This document shows, one piece after another, positions 45,616-56,102 of a stretch of 64,000 nucleotides of DNA. The notes beneath the pieces are model-generated. The model was not told where the DNA came from, searched no databases, and worked only from the letters and a program-made list of their open reading frames with translations. This DNA comes from Jeotgalibacillus haloalkalitolerans (lineage in GTDB: Bacteria; Bacillota; Bacilli; Bacillales; Jeotgalibacillaceae). The translations under genes and the position numbers were made by a program. The stretch lies in contig NZ_JAXQNN010000006.1 in assembly GCF_034427455.1 (NCBI RefSeq), positions 104,306-168,305 of the forward strand, in the 5' to 3' direction. Numbering within the stretch: the stretch's first letter is position 1; each line of letters starts with the position of its first letter.

Positions 45616-45936
45616 ATGATCGGAGACCGTGTTAAAGCTTTACGGAAAGAAAAGAAAATGTCGCTGACTGAACTGGCTGAACAGGCAGGCGTTGCTAAAT
45701 CATATATCAGCTCTCTTGAGAGAAATCTTCAAAAGAATCCATCTATTCAATTTCTGGAGAAGATTGCTCCAGTACTTGGTGTTACGGTCAACTCTCTGCT
45801 GGACCCTGATAGTGATGAAAAAAACGTGGACAGTGAGTGGGTGAATCTCGCGAAAACAGCAATGGAATCCGGGATCTCTAAAGAACAGTTTAAAGAGTTT
45901 ATTGAATTTAACAAATGGCGTATCAATCAAAAATAG
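45616..45936 (+). CDS. sinR: SinR-like biofilm/sporulation regulator
   Basis: A 106-residue XRE repressor. The N-terminal HTH (residues 1-60: MIGDRVKALRKEKKMSLTEL, VAKSYISSLERNLQKNPSIQ) matches B. subtilis SinR, and residues about 72-103 (DSEWVNLAKTAMESGISKEQ and FKEFIEFNKWR) are the SinI/SinR helical dimerisation domain. SinR represses matrix genes by binding GTTCTYT sites; SinI opposes it. ATG at 45616 follows GAGAG; a GTG at 45607 is less likely. A matching short sinI-like gene is convergent just downstream with a shared terminator. In B. subtilis sinI and sinR are tandem, so the arrangement is different here. Confidence 0.9.
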   Translation: MIGDRVKALRKEKKMSLTELAEQAGVAKSYISSLERNLQKNPSIQFLEKIAPVLGVTVNSLLDPDSDEKNVDSEWVNLAKTAMESGISKEQFKEFIEFNKWRINQK

Positions 45937-45970
45937 CCTGTGCAGCGAAATGCTTTGCACAGGCTATCTT
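45930..45970. terminator. Bidirectional terminator between sinR and the sinI-like gene
   Basis: ATAGCCTGTGCA (45933-45944), loop, TGCACAGGCTAT (45956-45967): a 12-bp perfect stem between the convergent stops; flanks are A/T-rich but not long T-runs. Confidence 0.8.
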
Positions 45971-45987
45971 ATCGTTTTAAATCAGTC

Positions 45988-46134
45988 TTACCCAACAACT
46001 AAATCATTCCTCCTCCAATTGGCAGAACCTGCTCCTTCCAGGAAATCTCTAATATCCTCCACCGGAATTCCTGCTTGTACAGCTTCCTCAATAAGCGCCA
46101 TCCATTCAACATCCACTTCGTGTTTACGACCCAT
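45988..46134 (-). CDS. sinI: SinI-like antirepressor (48 aa)
   Basis: ATG at 46134 to TAA at 45988-45990 gives 48 residues with the SinI dimerisation helix pair: DVEWMALIEEAVQAGIPVED followed by IRDFLE, which parallels DSEWVNLAKTAMESGISKEQ in SinR of the adjacent gene and DQEWVELMVEAKEANISPEE in B. subtilis SinI. There is no HTH, so it should bind SinR and free it from DNA. A strong RBS (AGGAGGGGA, 8 bases) precedes the ATG. The leader carries a cyclic-di-GMP-I riboswitch. The gene is convergent with sinR. It is small, but RBS, homology and leader all support it. Confidence 0.82.
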   Translation of the reverse strand: MGRKHEVDVEWMALIEEAVQAGIPVEDIRDFLEGAGSANWRRNDLVVG

Positions 46135-46171
46135 TACATTCCCCTCCTAAAATACTTTCTACAGTACTTCA

Positions 46172-46255
46172 GGCGGCTCAGCCGTCATAGCTCCCTATCT
46201 CTTTCTTGGCCTTAGACCCGTAAGCTTTGCGTCCCACCCTTTCAGATGGTTTGCC
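46172..46255 (-). promoter_or_regulatory. Cyclic di-GMP-I riboswitch (GEMM-I) aptamer in the sinI leader
   Basis: On the minus strand: GGCAAACCATCT, the GAAA tetraloop closing P2 with GGGTGG, then the invariant core GGGACGCAAAGC, ACGGGTCTAAGG as the tetraloop receptor region, and the 3' part AGCTATGACGGCTGAGCC. This order is the GEMM-I consensus. The aptamer ends 22 bases before the RBS of the SinI-like gene. No U-tailed terminator is seen between them, so control may be translational or use a weak helix (AGTACT...AGTATT) near the RBS; the direction of the switch cannot be told. Confidence 0.9.
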
Positions 46256-46262
46256 TTTTTCT

Positions 46263-46269
46263 GTTCTCT
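46263..46269 (+). promoter_or_regulatory. Candidate SinR box
   Basis: GTTCTCT matches the SinR site consensus GTTCTYT and lies just upstream of the riboswitch on the sinI side. A 7-base site occurs by chance, so this is suggestive only; if real, SinR would repress its own antagonist. Confidence 0.35.
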
Positions 46270-46439
46270 CAAAGCGATTGCTGCATCTGGGATCAACTTA
46301 GGGCTAAAAGTTTGAGTTTAGGTATAATTTCTGGTATGAACTTATATTATCACTAGGATAGTCACAAATAAATAGTCCTATTTACCTAAATATTCTGACT
46401 TTTTCAACATTAAATTTATGTTACAATGTTTCATTTGGA

Positions 46440-46619
46440 TTATTTTGAGGAATGGTGGTAAGCAGATTGACGAATGTGCTGATTCAGTTCGTAATAAGAG
46501 ACTGCTCTGAGAGATGGAAATGTAGTGAGATCCTCACCGCATACAGGACAAAGCCAGATTTCAAGGGTACCGCTGCTATAGGAAGACCGCGTGCATTTAG
46601 GACATTCTTTCCGCACCAT
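46440..46619 (-). CDS. Small zinc-ribbon protein (59 aa)
   Basis: ATG at 46619 follows AAGAAGAGGTGAT; the protein begins MVRKECPKCTRSSYSSGTLE and continues to WLCPVCGEDL, so two CxxC pairs about 16 residues apart form a zinc-ribbon knuckle. The C-terminal half (LRAVSYYELNQHIRQSAYHH) has no recognised domain. Longer in-frame starts would precede the RBS. It lies between purD and the sinI leader. Function unknown; zinc ribbons of this size often bind RNA or proteins. Confidence 0.65.
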   Translation of the reverse strand: MVRKECPKCTRSSYSSGTLEIWLCPVCGEDLTTFPSLRAVSYYELNQHIRQSAYHHSSK

Positions 46620-46783
46620 GTTATCACCTCTTCTTTTGTTCTTTATAGAGAATACCTGTATCCTCATTATATGTCAGAAGAATTGATTCGCAAGAGCTGA
46701 AAATGGTCAAATCTGGTGCAAAAAGAATGTATTTCACCTAAATACTCTTATTAACGCCAATTTAGTCATTATTTTAGAAAATT

Positions 46784-48040
46784 CTAACTTCTTTTTAATG
46801 CTTTATGGCCAATATCTTTTCTGTAAAAGAATTGCTCTGCTGTAGTGGTTTCAAGCGCGCTGTAAACGTGCTGACGGGCTGATTCAACACTGGATCCTGA
46901 ACCGGCAGCCAGTAATATCCTCCCACCATCAGAAACCACTTCTGTTTCCTTAAATCTCGTTCCCGCATGATAGAAGAAAGCATTTGTATCAAGAATCTGC
47001 TGTACTGAGTGACCCTTTTCATAAGCATCCGGATATCCTTTAGAAGCAATGACAACCCCAACAACCGTATCATCACTCCATTTTACATCTTCTGTTTTAC
47101 CTTCTAGCAGGTTTAACAGGAGCTGCGCAAGATCAGATTCCATTCTGTGGAGTACCACCTGCGTTTCCGGATCACCAAAACGCGCATTGAATTCAATCAC
47201 TTTTGGTCCATCTTCTGTTAAAATGAGCCCCGCATATAAAACCCCTGTAAAAGGATTATCTTCCTGAATCATTGCCTGAACAACCGGCTTAATAATCTCA
47301 TTCATTGCTTTTTTTTCAGTATGTTCCGGGAGATGAGCGACTGGAGAATATGCACCCATTCCTCCAGTGTTTGGACCTTCATCATTGTCATATGCCCTTT
47401 TATGATCCTGTGCGAGCGCCAGTGGAACAATCGATTCTCCGTTGACCAGACACATAAATGAAAATTCTTCACCATCAAGAAAGTCTTCTACCACAATTTT
47501 TGCAGATGAAGCACCAAAACGGTTGTGTTCAAGCATATCTTCAGCAGCTGCCAGTGCGTCTGCTTCAGTCATTGCCACAACGACACCTTTCCCTGCAGCA
47601 AGACCATCCGCTTTAATCACAATAGGCGCCCCTTTTTTCTTTATGTAATCAGACGCCTCCCGGAAGCTAGTGAATGTTTCATAGCCTGCGGTTGGAATGC
47701 TGTACTTTTCCATCAGCTCTTTTGCAAATGCCTTACTGCCTTCAATTGCAGAAGCTTTTTGAGTCGGTCCGAACACTTTCAGTCCTTCTGCTAAAAACAG
47801 ATCGGTTAACCCCTCAGCTAGCGGCTGCTCCGGTCCGATCACAGTCAGTGCAATATCATTCTTTTTTGCGAACTCCACAAGTTTCTGCTGATCTGTCTCT
47901 TCAATCTCGATACATTCAGCATGTGCTGCAATTCCTGCATTCCCAGGGGCACAAAAAACCTTACTGACTGATTCATCCTGATAAAATTTATAGCAAAGCG
48001 CATGCTCGCGTCCTCCGCGTCCAACCACAAGTACATTCAT
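46784..48040 (-). CDS. purD: Phosphoribosylamine-glycine ligase PurD
   Basis: A 418-residue ATP-grasp enzyme. MNVLVVGRGGREHALCYKF, GPEQPLAEGL, FGPTQKASAIEGSKAFAKELM, KADGLAAGKGVVVA, NTGGMGAYSP and FNARFGDPETQV are the expected motifs. It makes glycinamide ribonucleotide (step 2 of purine synthesis). Last gene of the purine row, but a hairpin with T-run lies in the 150 bp between purH and purD, so its expression may be partly reduced or separately controlled. No terminator is evident after it. Confidence 0.96.
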   Translation of the reverse strand: MNVLVVGRGGREHALCYKFYQDESVSKVFCAPGNAGIAAHAECIEIEETDQQKLVEFAKKNDIALTVIGPEQPLAEGLTDLFLAEGLKVFGPTQKASAIEGSKAFAKELMEKYSIPTAGYETFTSFREASDYIKKKGAPIVIKADGLAAGKGVVVAMTEADALAAAEDMLEHNRFGASSAKIVVEDFLDGEEFSFMCLVNGESIVPLALAQDHKRAYDNDEGPNTGGMGAYSPVAHLPEHTEKKAMNEIIKPVVQAMIQEDNPFTGVLYAGLILTEDGPKVIEFNARFGDPETQVVLHRMESDLAQLLLNLLEGKTEDVKWSDDTVVGVVIASKGYPDAYEKGHSVQQILDTNAFFYHAGTRFKETEVVSDGGRILLAAGSGSSVESARQHVYSALETTTAEQFFYRKDIGHKALKRS

Positions 48041-48081
48041 CTAAATTCCTCCAGTAATCTTATTTTTCCTGACTTATATTT

Positions 48082-48117
48082 AAAAAGAGCCGGCCTCAAA
48101 AAGAAGCCGGCTAAAAA
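48082..48117 (-). terminator. Hairpin with T-run between purH and purD
   Basis: On the minus strand AGCCGGC (48106-48112), loop, GCCGGCT (48088-48094) then CTTTTTAAAT. An intrinsic terminator by pattern, inside the pur row. Confidence 0.75.
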
Positions 48118-48190
48118 TATTCTGTAAGCGGCTTTGACATGGACCTCTTACGCAAATAGAAAAGTTTCAATCATAGTTACTCAAAACAAA

Positions 48191-49723
48191 TTAATGCTTA
48201 AAGTGGCGTACGCCTGTCATGACCATAGCAATGCCATACTCATCAGCTTTCTTAATAGAATCTTCATCCTTAATCGATCCACCCGTCTGAATAATTGCAG
48301 TGATACCGGCTTTAGCAGCCGCTTCAACTGTATCATCCATCGGGAAGAAGGCATCGGAAGCAAGTGCAGCTCCCTGTGCGCGTTCGCCTGCCTGTTCAAG
48401 CGCGATTTTAGCTGCGCCGACCCGGTTCATCTGACCAGCACCAATGCCAAGTGTCATATGCGGTTCAGCAACAACAATAGCATTCGACTTAACGTGCTTC
48501 ACCACCTTCCAGGCAGTCTTCATTGCTGTCCACTCCTCATCAGTCGGTTCACGCTTTGTAACAACTTTGAGGTCAGCATCTTCGAGTGTATAGCGGTCCT
48601 GATCCTGAACAAGCAGTCCGCCTTCAACTGACGTGTAGATGTATTCATGTTTTAAATGGCGGTCAAATGGAACAGTCAGTAATCTGATATTCTTCTTCTT
48701 CGTCAGAATCTCAAGCGCATCATCTGAAAATGCCGGTGCAATGACGATCTCAAGGAAAATTTCAGCCAGCTTTTCAGCAGTTTCTTTATTCACTCCGCGG
48801 TTAAAAGCGACAATCCCGCCAAAGATGGATGTAGAATCAGCTTCAAATGCACGCTGGAAAGCCTCCTGCGGGCTATCACCGGTCCCGACTCCGCATGGAT
48901 TCATATGCTTCACTGCAACAGCTGCTGCCTGATCAAAGTCCTTTACAATCTGAAGCGCTGCATCCGCATCCTTAATGTTGTTATAAGATAACTCTTTTCC
49001 ATGGTGCTGTCGGGCATGGGCGATTGAGAACTCAGACCCTAACGGATTACGGTAGAATGCTGCTTTCTGGTGAGGGTTTTCACCGTATCGCAGATCCTGC
49101 TTTCGTTCATACGTGACTGTGATTCTTTCAGGATTCTCTTCGCCGGATTCCTCAGTTAAGTATTGTGCGATATAAGCATCATAAGCTGCCGTATGTCTGA
49201 AGACTTTTGCAGCCAGACGCTTTTTAAGTGCAGGTGAAACTCCGCCTGCTTTTAACTCTTCAATTACTTTATCATAATCTTCAGAGTCGACAACCACTGT
49301 TAAATACGCATGATTTTTCGCAGCTGCGCGCAGCATTGTAGGGCCGCCGATATCAATATTTTCAACTGCATCTTCAAATGACACATTCGGCTTTGCGATT
49401 GTTTGCTGGAACGGGTATAAATTGACACAGACAAGGTCAATTGCTTCAATGCCCTGCTCCTGAAGCTGACGCTGGTGGTCAGGCTGATCCTGCTTAGCAA
49501 GAAGCCCTCCATGAATAGATGGATGAAGGGTTTTTACGCGTCCTTCAAGAATTTCAGGGAAGCCTGTTACTTCATCTACACCTTTTACTGTAACCCCATT
49601 GTCAGCAAGCAGTGTTTTTGTCCCGCCAGTTGATAGAATCTCATATCCAAGAGACTGTAATTGCTCTGCAAATTCTACAATGCCTGCTTTTTCAGAGACA
49701 CTGATTAACGCACGTTTTGTCAT
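48191..49723 (-). CDS. purH: Bifunctional AICAR formyltransferase/IMP cyclohydrolase PurH
   Basis: A 510-residue two-domain enzyme. Residues 1-~195 form the IMP cyclohydrolase ([20 protein letters not shown] and [10 protein letters not shown]); the rest is the AICAR transformylase with [26 protein letters not shown] and the catalytic [11 protein letters not shown]. It carries out the last two steps to IMP. It overlaps purN by 4 bases. Motifs and length are normal. Confidence 0.97.
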   Translation of the reverse strand: MTKRALISVSEKAGIVEFAEQLQSLGYEILSTGGTKTLLADNGVTVKGVDEVTGFPEILEGRVKTLHPSIHGGLLAKQDQPDHQRQLQEQGIEAIDLVCVNLYPFQQTIAKPNVSFEDAVENIDIGGPTMLRAAAKNHAYLTVVVDSEDYDKVIEELKAGGVSPALKKRLAAKVFRHTAAYDAYIAQYLTEESGEENPERITVTYERKQDLRYGENPHQKAAFYRNPLGSEFSIAHARQHHGKELSYNNIKDADAALQIVKDFDQAAAVAVKHMNPCGVGTGDSPQEAFQRAFEADSTSIFGGIVAFNRGVNKETAEKLAEIFLEIVIAPAFSDDALEILTKKKNIRLLTVPFDRHLKHEYIYTSVEGGLLVQDQDRYTLEDADLKVVTKREPTDEEWTAMKTAWKVVKHVKSNAIVVAEPHMTLGIGAGQMNRVGAAKIALEQAGERAQGAALASDAFFPMDDTVEAAAKAGITAIIQTGGSIKDEDSIKKADEYGIAMVMTGVRHFKH

Positions 49724-50310
49724 TTTGTTTCCTCCAATGCTTCAGCAAATAGCTGGTTAAGTGTTTCAGGGTAAAGGCGATGCTCAATTCCGTGGATCAC
49801 CTTTTCAATCTCATCTCTTTCCCATCCATCAGGAATCTTAAAAGGCTCCTGCACAATCACAGGCCCTGTATCCATTCCTTCATCTACATAATGAATCGTC
49901 ACACCTGTTACTTTCATCCCGCTGTCGATTGCCTGTCCAAGCGCGTCTTTCCCCGGAAATGCAGGGAGAAGTGATGGATGCACATTGACAATACGTTTCG
50001 GATAGGCCTGAAGAAGGACAGAACCGATAAGTCTCATATACCCTGCTAATACCAGCCATTCTACTTCTTTTTCATGAAGCATTTCAAGAATTGCTGTCTC
50101 ATACTCAGCTTTTGACGGAAAATCTTTAGGATTCAATGCGCAAACATCAACCCCAAGTGCTTCTGCACGATTGACGGCAAACGCACCAGGTTTGTCCGTG
50201 ACGAGCAGCACGAGGGAGCCTTTTAATCTGCCATCACGGATTGCCTGGGCGATTGCTTCAAAGTTACTGCCGCTTCCTGATGCAAATACCGCAAATTTAA
50301 CCTCACTCAT
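49720..50310 (-). CDS. purN: Phosphoribosylglycinamide formyltransferase PurN
   Basis: A 196-residue folate-dependent formyltransferase. [17 protein letters not shown] binds the phosphoribosyl group, and [29 protein letters not shown] with [13 protein letters not shown] hold the catalytic Asn, His and Asp. It transfers a formyl group to GAR. It overlaps purM by 8 bases and purH by 4, so translation is coupled. Confidence 0.96.
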   Translation of the reverse strand: MSEVKFAVFASGSGSNFEAIAQAIRDGRLKGSLVLLVTDKPGAFAVNRAEALGVDVCALNPKDFPSKAEYETAILEMLHEKEVEWLVLAGYMRLIGSVLLQAYPKRIVNVHPSLLPAFPGKDALGQAIDSGMKVTGVTIHYVDEGMDTGPVIVQEPFKIPDGWERDEIEKVIHGIEHRLYPETLNQLFAEALEETK

Positions 50311-51337
50311 GTATGGTTACCTTCTTTCCGCTTCCAGCTGTCACGTGACCAATCTCGTAGCTTTCTTCACCTGCATCTGCAAGCTTTCTCTGAACAGCTG
50401 CTGCATAATCTGGACGCACTGCAAACACAAAGCCGATTCCCATATTAAATACGCTGAACATTTCCTGATCTGAAAAGTCTCCGGCTTTTTGAATCAGATC
50501 AAATACCGGAAGTACCGGCCAGCTGTTATTGTTCACTTCAATGGATGTTCCTTCAGGCAGCATACGTGGAAGGTTTTCATAGAATCCGCCACCGGTGATA
50601 TGTGCCATTCCAGTGATTTCACCCGCTGCAAGTGCTGTTTTTACAGCTTTAGGATACAGGCGTGTTGGTGTTAATAGAACTTCACCAAGTGTTTCTTCAA
50701 ATCCCTCGGGACGGTCAGTGAGCTGCATTTGACTTTGCTCAAGCAGTACTTTTCTGACCAGTGAAAAGCCATTGCTGTGAATCCCGCTTGACGGTAATCC
50801 GATTAATACATCTCCAGGCTGAATCGCTTCCCCTGTAATGATCCGGCTTTTTTCAGCGGCTCCAACGGCAAACCCTGCCATGTCATACTCATCTTCTTCA
50901 TACATACCAGGCATTTCAGCAGTTTCTCCGCCAATTAAGGCACAGCCGGAGTCTACACATGCGTCTGCGATTCCTTTTACAAGCTGTTCAATCTTTTCAG
51001 GCTCTGCTTTACCGACTGCCAGGTAATCAAGGAAATACAGTGGCTCTGCGCCCTGGGCAGCAATATCATTTACACACATTGCCACACAGTCAACGCCGAT
51101 TGTGTCATGCTTGTCCATGGCAAATGCAAGCTTCAGCTTTGTTCCGACACCGTCTGTTCCCGAGATCAGGACTGGTTCCTTGTAATTCAGGGCTGACAGG
51201 TCAAACATTCCGCCAAAACCGCCGAATGCGCCCATAATGCCTGCGCGCTCTGTGCGTTTCACATGCTTTTTCATACGCTCTACTGCTTCGTATCCTGCTT
51301 CGATGTTAACTCCGGCCTGTTTGTAGGCATCAGACAT
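50303..51337 (-). CDS. purM: Phosphoribosylformylglycinamidine cyclo-ligase PurM
   Basis: A 344-residue AIR synthetase. [74 protein letters not shown] and [16 protein letters not shown] are the PurM-fold ATP-binding motifs. It closes the imidazole ring to form AIR. It is 227 bp from purF, with an intergenic element between. Confidence 0.97.
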   Translation of the reverse strand: MSDAYKQAGVNIEAGYEAVERMKKHVKRTERAGIMGAFGGFGGMFDLSALNYKEPVLISGTDGVGTKLKLAFAMDKHDTIGVDCVAMCVNDIAAQGAEPLYFLDYLAVGKAEPEKIEQLVKGIADACVDSGCALIGGETAEMPGMYEEDEYDMAGFAVGAAEKSRIITGEAIQPGDVLIGLPSSGIHSNGFSLVRKVLLEQSQMQLTDRPEGFEETLGEVLLTPTRLYPKAVKTALAAGEITGMAHITGGGFYENLPRMLPEGTSIEVNNNSWPVLPVFDLIQKAGDFSDQEMFSVFNMGIGFVFAVRPDYAAAVQRKLADAGEESYEIGHVTAGSGKKVTIHE

Positions 51338-51370
51338 GAATGTTCCTCCTTGAATACGCTGTTGGGTCTT

Positions 51371-51496
51371 GGCGCACGATCTCCGTTTCAGGGGGACGCT
51401 TTCCGCGGCCGGGCGGTGAGCCAGCAGGCTTCGCCATATGCCTCACCTGTTTCTTCCTGCCGCAGGAGTCGCCTCCTTATACTGCGATCTACGCTG
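51371..51496. repeat. Structured GC-rich intergenic element, copy 6
   Basis: Between purF and purM. Interior as in copies 1 and 4: TTTCAGGGGGACGCTTTCCG, GGGCGGTGAGCC, CCTCACCTGT, GGAGTCGCCTCCTTA. Outer arms around GCGCACGATC and GCGATCTACGC pair only in part, so this copy has decayed or drifted. Confidence 0.75.
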
Positions 51497-51564
51497 TGGA
51501 TCTTAAGAAAACCTCTTAATGAATTCATTGCATTCTATCGTTTAAGTCATAAATTTAATTAATA

Positions 51565-52986
51565 TTAATGCGCCAGTTCTTTTTCGTACGGATGCAGGGT
51601 ATCCGGGTAAATCTCGGTTGGATACTTTCCTGTAAAGCATGCCAGACAGTGTCCGCGGTTTTCACCTTCATCTTCGCGGCCGACCGCTTTAACGAGTCCT
51701 TCTACACTGAGAAATGATAATGTATCAGCACCGATTTGCTGACGGATTTCTTCGACAGAGTGTTTAGAAGCGATCAGCTCTTCATGACTGCTTGTATCAA
51801 TTCCGTAAAAGCACGGATTTTTAATCGGCGGTGAACTGATGACAACATGCACTTCAGTCGCACCGGCTTCCTTCAGCATTTTCACGATACGGCGGCTGGT
51901 TGTTCCGCGAACGATTGAATCATCCACCATAACCACACGCTTACCTTCAACAACACCTCTGACCGGTGACAGCTTCATTTTGACACCCTGCTCCCGAAGC
52001 TCCTGAGAGGGTTGAATAAATGTACGGCCAATATAACGGTTTTTGATTAGTCCCATTTCATAAGGAATCGATGCTTCCTCAGCGTAGCCGATTGCTGCTG
52101 AAATACTTGAGTCAGGGACCCCTGTTACGACATCTGCTTCAATCGGGAATTCCTGCGCAAGCTGCTTGCCGAGACGCTTTCTCGCCGAGTGAATGTTGAT
52201 CCCGTCGATGTCACTGTCCGGACGTGAGAAGTAGATATATTCCATTGAACAGATCGCACGGTTTGTTGCATATGAAAAGCGCTCTGAGCGGATGCCTTCA
52301 TCATTAATAATCAACAGTTCTCCGGGCTCTACCGAACGGATGACTTCTGCACCGATAATGTCAAATGCACACGTCTCAGATGCTACTGCATAGCCGTCAC
52401 CGACTTTTGCAAGCGTCAACGGTCTTAAACCATGCGGATCCAGCGCAACCATTAATTCAGTTTCAGTCATGATGACAAAAGCATAAGCCCCTTTTAACAT
52501 AGTCAGTGCGTTCTTCACACGTTCCTCAAGGGATGCATATCCGCTTCTTTTAATGAGGTGTGCAAGTACTTCCGTATCTGATGTTGTCTGAAGGATGCTT
52601 CCCTGACGTTCAAGCTGGTGTTTTAACTGATTGGCATTCACCAGGTTCCCATTGTGGGCAAGTGTCAGGGTGCCACTTTGAGAGCGGAAGACAAGCGGCT
52701 GAACGTTTTCATAGCCGCCGCCTCCTGCAGTTGCATAGCGGACGTGTCCAATTGCGCCATGCCCCTTCAACTCTTCAAGCATTTCCTGGGTAAATACCTC
52801 TGTTACAAGCCCCTCACCTTTAGAAAAAGATAAGTTTTCTCCGTCAGTCGCAGCGATTCCCGCTCCTTCCTGACCGCGGTGCTGTAAGCTTTGAAGTGCG
52901 TAATACGTCATCTGTGCAGCCTGTTCGTGGCCCCAGACGCCGAAGACGCCACATTCTTCATTTAATCCTTTTAATTCAGCAAGCAT
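51565..52986 (-). CDS. purF: Amidophosphoribosyltransferase PurF
   Basis: A 473-residue enzyme with an 11-residue propeptide ([11 protein letters not shown]) before Cys12, the Ntn glutaminase nucleophile (CGVFGVWGH). The phosphoribosyltransferase half has [21 protein letters not shown], the PRPP loop. CACIDs such as [12 protein letters not shown] and the late CLACF belong to the Fe-S cluster site of the Bacillus-type enzyme. It makes phosphoribosylamine, the first step, and is usually inhibited by AMP/GMP. It overlaps purL by 16 bases. Confidence 0.96.
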   Translation of the reverse strand: MLAELKGLNEECGVFGVWGHEQAAQMTYYALQSLQHRGQEGAGIAATDGENLSFSKGEGLVTEVFTQEMLEELKGHGAIGHVRYATAGGGGYENVQPLVFRSQSGTLTLAHNGNLVNANQLKHQLERQGSILQTTSDTEVLAHLIKRSGYASLEERVKNALTMLKGAYAFVIMTETELMVALDPHGLRPLTLAKVGDGYAVASETCAFDIIGAEVIRSVEPGELLIINDEGIRSERFSYATNRAICSMEYIYFSRPDSDIDGINIHSARKRLGKQLAQEFPIEADVVTGVPDSSISAAIGYAEEASIPYEMGLIKNRYIGRTFIQPSQELREQGVKMKLSPVRGVVEGKRVVMVDDSIVRGTTSRRIVKMLKEAGATEVHVVISSPPIKNPCFYGIDTSSHEELIASKHSVEEIRQQIGADTLSFLSVEGLVKAVGREDEGENRGHCLACFTGKYPTEIYPDTLHPYEKELAH

Positions 52987-55184
52987 GGGATTGCTCCTCT
53001 CCAGCTCTCTTCAAATTTTTCTACTGGCTGGTCGATAACAGCTGCTCCGTTATGCACAACTTTTAATACAGGCTGTGCTGTCACTTCACCAATTTTCTTT
53101 GCGCCTGTCAGTTCTTCAAATGCTTCCTGATTTTCCGGCTTCACACTGATCAGGAATCTTGATTGTGTTTCGCTGAAGAGTTCAGTTACTGCAGAACCTT
53201 CTGTTTCAGCTGTAACACCAAGACCTGAACCGAATGCCGACTCAGCAAGCGCCACTGCAAGACCGCCTTCAGCAAGATCGTGTGCAGATTGTACAAGTCC
53301 CTGCTGGATTGCTGTTAACACCTTTTGCTGACGATCAAGTTCTGTTGCTAAATCAAGCTCAGGTGCTTTCCCTGAGATCTCTCCTGCAGTCAGCTTTTGA
53401 AGCTCACTTCCTCCAAACTCAGTTTTTGTATCCCCAATAAGGTATACAGCGTCTCCTGCCTGCTTGAAGCTTTGAGTTGTAATATGATCCAGCTTTTCAA
53501 TCAGGCCAACCATTCCGACAACCGGTGTCGGGTAGACCGCTGTACCGTTTGTTTCGTTATATAAAGAAACGTTTCCGCCAATAACAGGTGCATTCAGCAC
53601 GCGGCACGCTTCACTCATACCATCCACGGATTTCTCCATCTGCCAGAAAATCTCCGGCTTATCAGGACTTCCAAAGTTCAGGCAGTCTGTAATCGCAAGC
53701 GGACGTCCGCCTGAGCAGACAATGTTACGTGCAGCTTCTGCCACTGCGATTTTCCCGCCTGTCTCAGGATCAAGATACAAATAGCGTGAATTGCAGTCTG
53801 TTGTCATTGCAAGCGCCTTTTCAGTGCCGCGGATACGAAGAACGGCTGCATCAGAACCAGGCGTTACAACCGTGTTTGTGCGCACCTGATAGTCATACTG
53901 ATCATAGACCCATTCTTTACTCGCGATAGTCGGTTGTTTTAAAAGTGCATGCAGCGTTTCTTCCACATTTTCAACTTCAGGTTCCTGATTTTCAATCGCC
54001 TGGAATTCACGATAGTAAACAGGCTCTTTTGAAGGCTTATGATAGACCGGTGCATCTTCAGCAAGCGCATCAACCGGTACATCTGCTACAACGTTTCCTT
54101 CATGAAGAAGACGGAGACGCTTATCATCTGTAACCGTTCCGACAGCTACTGCATCAAGGTCATACTTATGGAACAGCTCCTGAATTTCTTTTTCGCGCCC
54201 TTTTTCAATGACAATCAGCATACGCTCTTGTGATTCAGACAGCATCATTTCATAAGCTGACATACCTGTTTCACGCTGTGGGACAAGATCAAGGTTCATT
54301 TCAATACCTGAACCTGCTTTACTTGCCATCTCAGCTGACGAGCTTGTCAGACCCGCTGCACCCATATCCTGAATGCCGATCAGCGCATCGTTTTTAATCA
54401 GTTCAAGGCATGCTTCAAGCAGAAGCTTTTCCATAAATGGATCTCCCACCTGTACTGCTGGACGCTTTTCATCTGAGTCCTCTGTTAGTTCTTCAGATGC
54501 AAATGTCGCACCGTGGATGCCATCGCGGCCAGTTTTTGCCCCGACATACATCACTGTGTTACCAACACCCTTTGCCTGGCCTTTCTGAATCTCATCATGA
54601 TTAATCAGCCCGACACACATGGCATTAACAAGCGGGTTACCGTCATAAGATTTGTCAAACTGGACTTCGCCGCCGACTGTCGGAATGCCGATACAGTTAC
54701 CGTATCCTGCGATCCCTGCAACTACCTGCTCAAATAAGTACCGAACACGAGGAGAATCCAGTTCTCCAAAGCGTAGGGAATTGAGTATCGCAATGGGTCT
54801 AGCTCCCATTGAAAATACGTCCCGTATAATGCCGCCGACACCTGTCGCCGCACCCTGGTAAGGTTCGATGGCAGATGGGTGATTATGACTCTCGATTTTA
54901 AATGCCACTGCCTGGCCGTCTCCAATATCAACAATGCCAGCTCCTTCTCCCGGTCCCTGAAGTACCTGCTCACCTGTGACAGGGAATTTCTTTAAAAGAG
55001 GCTTTGAATTTTTATAGCTGCAGTGCTCTGACCACATCACTGAAAATAATCCAAGCTCTGTATAGTTAGGCAATCTGCCCAGGATCTTCTCTACAAGGCT
55101 GAATTCTTCATCAGTCAGCCCCATTTCTCGGTAGATTTTCTCATCCTTGATTTGCTGATCTGCCGGTTCAAGCATTAACGACAT
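52971..55184 (-). CDS. purL: Phosphoribosylformylglycinamidine synthase subunit PurL (small form)
   Basis: A 737-residue small-type Pur[50 protein letters not shown] and [16 protein letters not shown] are the first ATP-binding half; [16 protein letters not shown] and [12 protein letters not shown] the second. It forms FGAM from FGAR, ATP and ammonia made by PurQ, with PurS as bridge. It overlaps purQ by 17 bases and purF by 16. Confidence 0.97.
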   Translation of the reverse strand: MSLMLEPADQQIKDEKIYREMGLTDEEFSLVEKILGRLPNYTELGLFSVMWSEHCSYKNSKPLLKKFPVTGEQVLQGPGEGAGIVDIGDGQAVAFKIESHNHPSAIEPYQGAATGVGGIIRDVFSMGARPIAILNSLRFGELDSPRVRYLFEQVVAGIAGYGNCIGIPTVGGEVQFDKSYDGNPLVNAMCVGLINHDEIQKGQAKGVGNTVMYVGAKTGRDGIHGATFASEELTEDSDEKRPAVQVGDPFMEKLLLEACLELIKNDALIGIQDMGAAGLTSSSAEMASKAGSGIEMNLDLVPQRETGMSAYEMMLSESQERMLIVIEKGREKEIQELFHKYDLDAVAVGTVTDDKRLRLLHEGNVVADVPVDALAEDAPVYHKPSKEPVYYREFQAIENQEPEVENVEETLHALLKQPTIASKEWVYDQYDYQVRTNTVVTPGSDAAVLRIRGTEKALAMTTDCNSRYLYLDPETGGKIAVAEAARNIVCSGGRPLAITDCLNFGSPDKPEIFWQMEKSVDGMSEACRVLNAPVIGGNVSLYNETNGTAVYPTPVVGMVGLIEKLDHITTQSFKQAGDAVYLIGDTKTEFGGSELQKLTAGEISGKAPELDLATELDRQQKVLTAIQQGLVQSAHDLAEGGLAVALAESAFGSGLGVTAETEGSAVTELFSETQSRFLISVKPENQEAFEELTGAKKIGEVTAQPVLKVVHNGAAVIDQPVEKFEESWRGAIPCLLN

Positions 55185-55851
55185 GAGAGTCCCTCCAGTG
55201 TTTTACGATTGATTGAAACAATTTAAGCCCATCCGCACTTCCTAACAGCTCGTCCACAGCACGTTCAGGGTGAGGCATCATGCCAAGTACATTTCCTTTT
55301 TCATTCGTGATCCCTGCAATTGAAAGCAGGCTGCCATTTGGATTATCTGCATAACGGAAAGCGATCTGTCCGTTTGCTTCAAGCTGCTTTAGTGTGTCTG
55401 CGTCACAGAAATAGTTGCCTTCACCATGAGCGACTGGTACTGTGATCCGCTCATTTGGCTGATAGGCTTGTGTAAACATTGTCCCGTTATTGACAACTTC
55501 AAGTTCGACAGGTCGACAGATAAATTTCAGTCCCTGATTACGAAGCATAGCGCCAGGCAGCAATCCTGCTTCAAGCAGAATCTGGAATCCGTTACATACG
55601 CCAAGCACAGGCTTACCGGCTTCAGCAGCCTTCACCACTTCAGTCATCACATTCGAAAAGCGTGCGATAGACCCTGAACGCAGGTAATCTCCATAAGAGA
55701 ACCCGCCAGGCAGTAAAACGCCGTCAAACTGACTTAAGTCAGCCTCATCATGCCAGACGTATTCAACTTCCTCACCAAGCTCATCCTTTACTGCGTGATA
55801 CATGTCAATGTCACAGTTTGATCCTGGAAATACAATGACCGCAAACTTCAT
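55168..55851 (-). CDS. purQ: Phosphoribosylformylglycinamidine synthase subunit PurQ
   Basis: A 227-residue class I glutaminase. [20 protein letters not shown] begins the domain; the catalytic Cys lies in [20 protein letters not shown], with His and Glu in [14 protein letters not shown]. It supplies ammonia to PurL. Overlaps purS by 4 bases and purL by 17. Confidence 0.97.
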   Translation of the reverse strand: MKFAVIVFPGSNCDIDMYHAVKDELGEEVEYVWHDEADLSQFDGVLLPGGFSYGDYLRSGSIARFSNVMTEVVKAAEAGKPVLGVCNGFQILLEAGLLPGAMLRNQGLKFICRPVELEVVNNGTMFTQAYQPNERITVPVAHGEGNYFCDADTLKQLEANGQIAFRYADNPNGSLLSIAGITNEKGNVLGMMPHPERAVDELLGSADGLKLFQSIVKHWRDSHVVNA

Positions 55852-56102
55852 TGTGTAACGGCCTCCTCCACTTCAAACTCATAGTTCTCAATAACTGTAT
55901 TTGCAAGAAGCTTCTCGCACATTTCTTTAACCGTTTCTTCAAGCGGACGGTCAGACGGCTCAATTAAAAGCTCCAGGTATTTTCCGATTCGTACATCCTG
56001 CACTTCGTGATAATCCATTGCATGAAGTGAATTCTTTACTGCTGTTCCCTGCGGATCAAGTACACTCTCTCTTAACGTTACATGAACTTTAACTTTTATC
56101 AT
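55848..56102 (-). CDS. purS: Phosphoribosylformylglycinamidine synthase subunit PurS
   Basis: An 84-residue Pur[21 protein letters not shown] and [12 protein letters not shown] mark the small dimer that links PurQ to PurL. It overlaps purC and purQ by 4 bases each. Confidence 0.96.
   Translation of the reverse strand: MIKVKVHVTLRESVLDPQGTAVKNSLHAMDYHEVQDVRIGKYLELLIEPSDRPLEETVKEMCEKLLANTVIENYEFEVEEAVTQ

Noticed and set aside
46452..46700. 82-residue plus-strand frame over the zinc-ribbon gene
   Set aside because: No RBS, and the minus frame has an RBS and two CxxC pairs.
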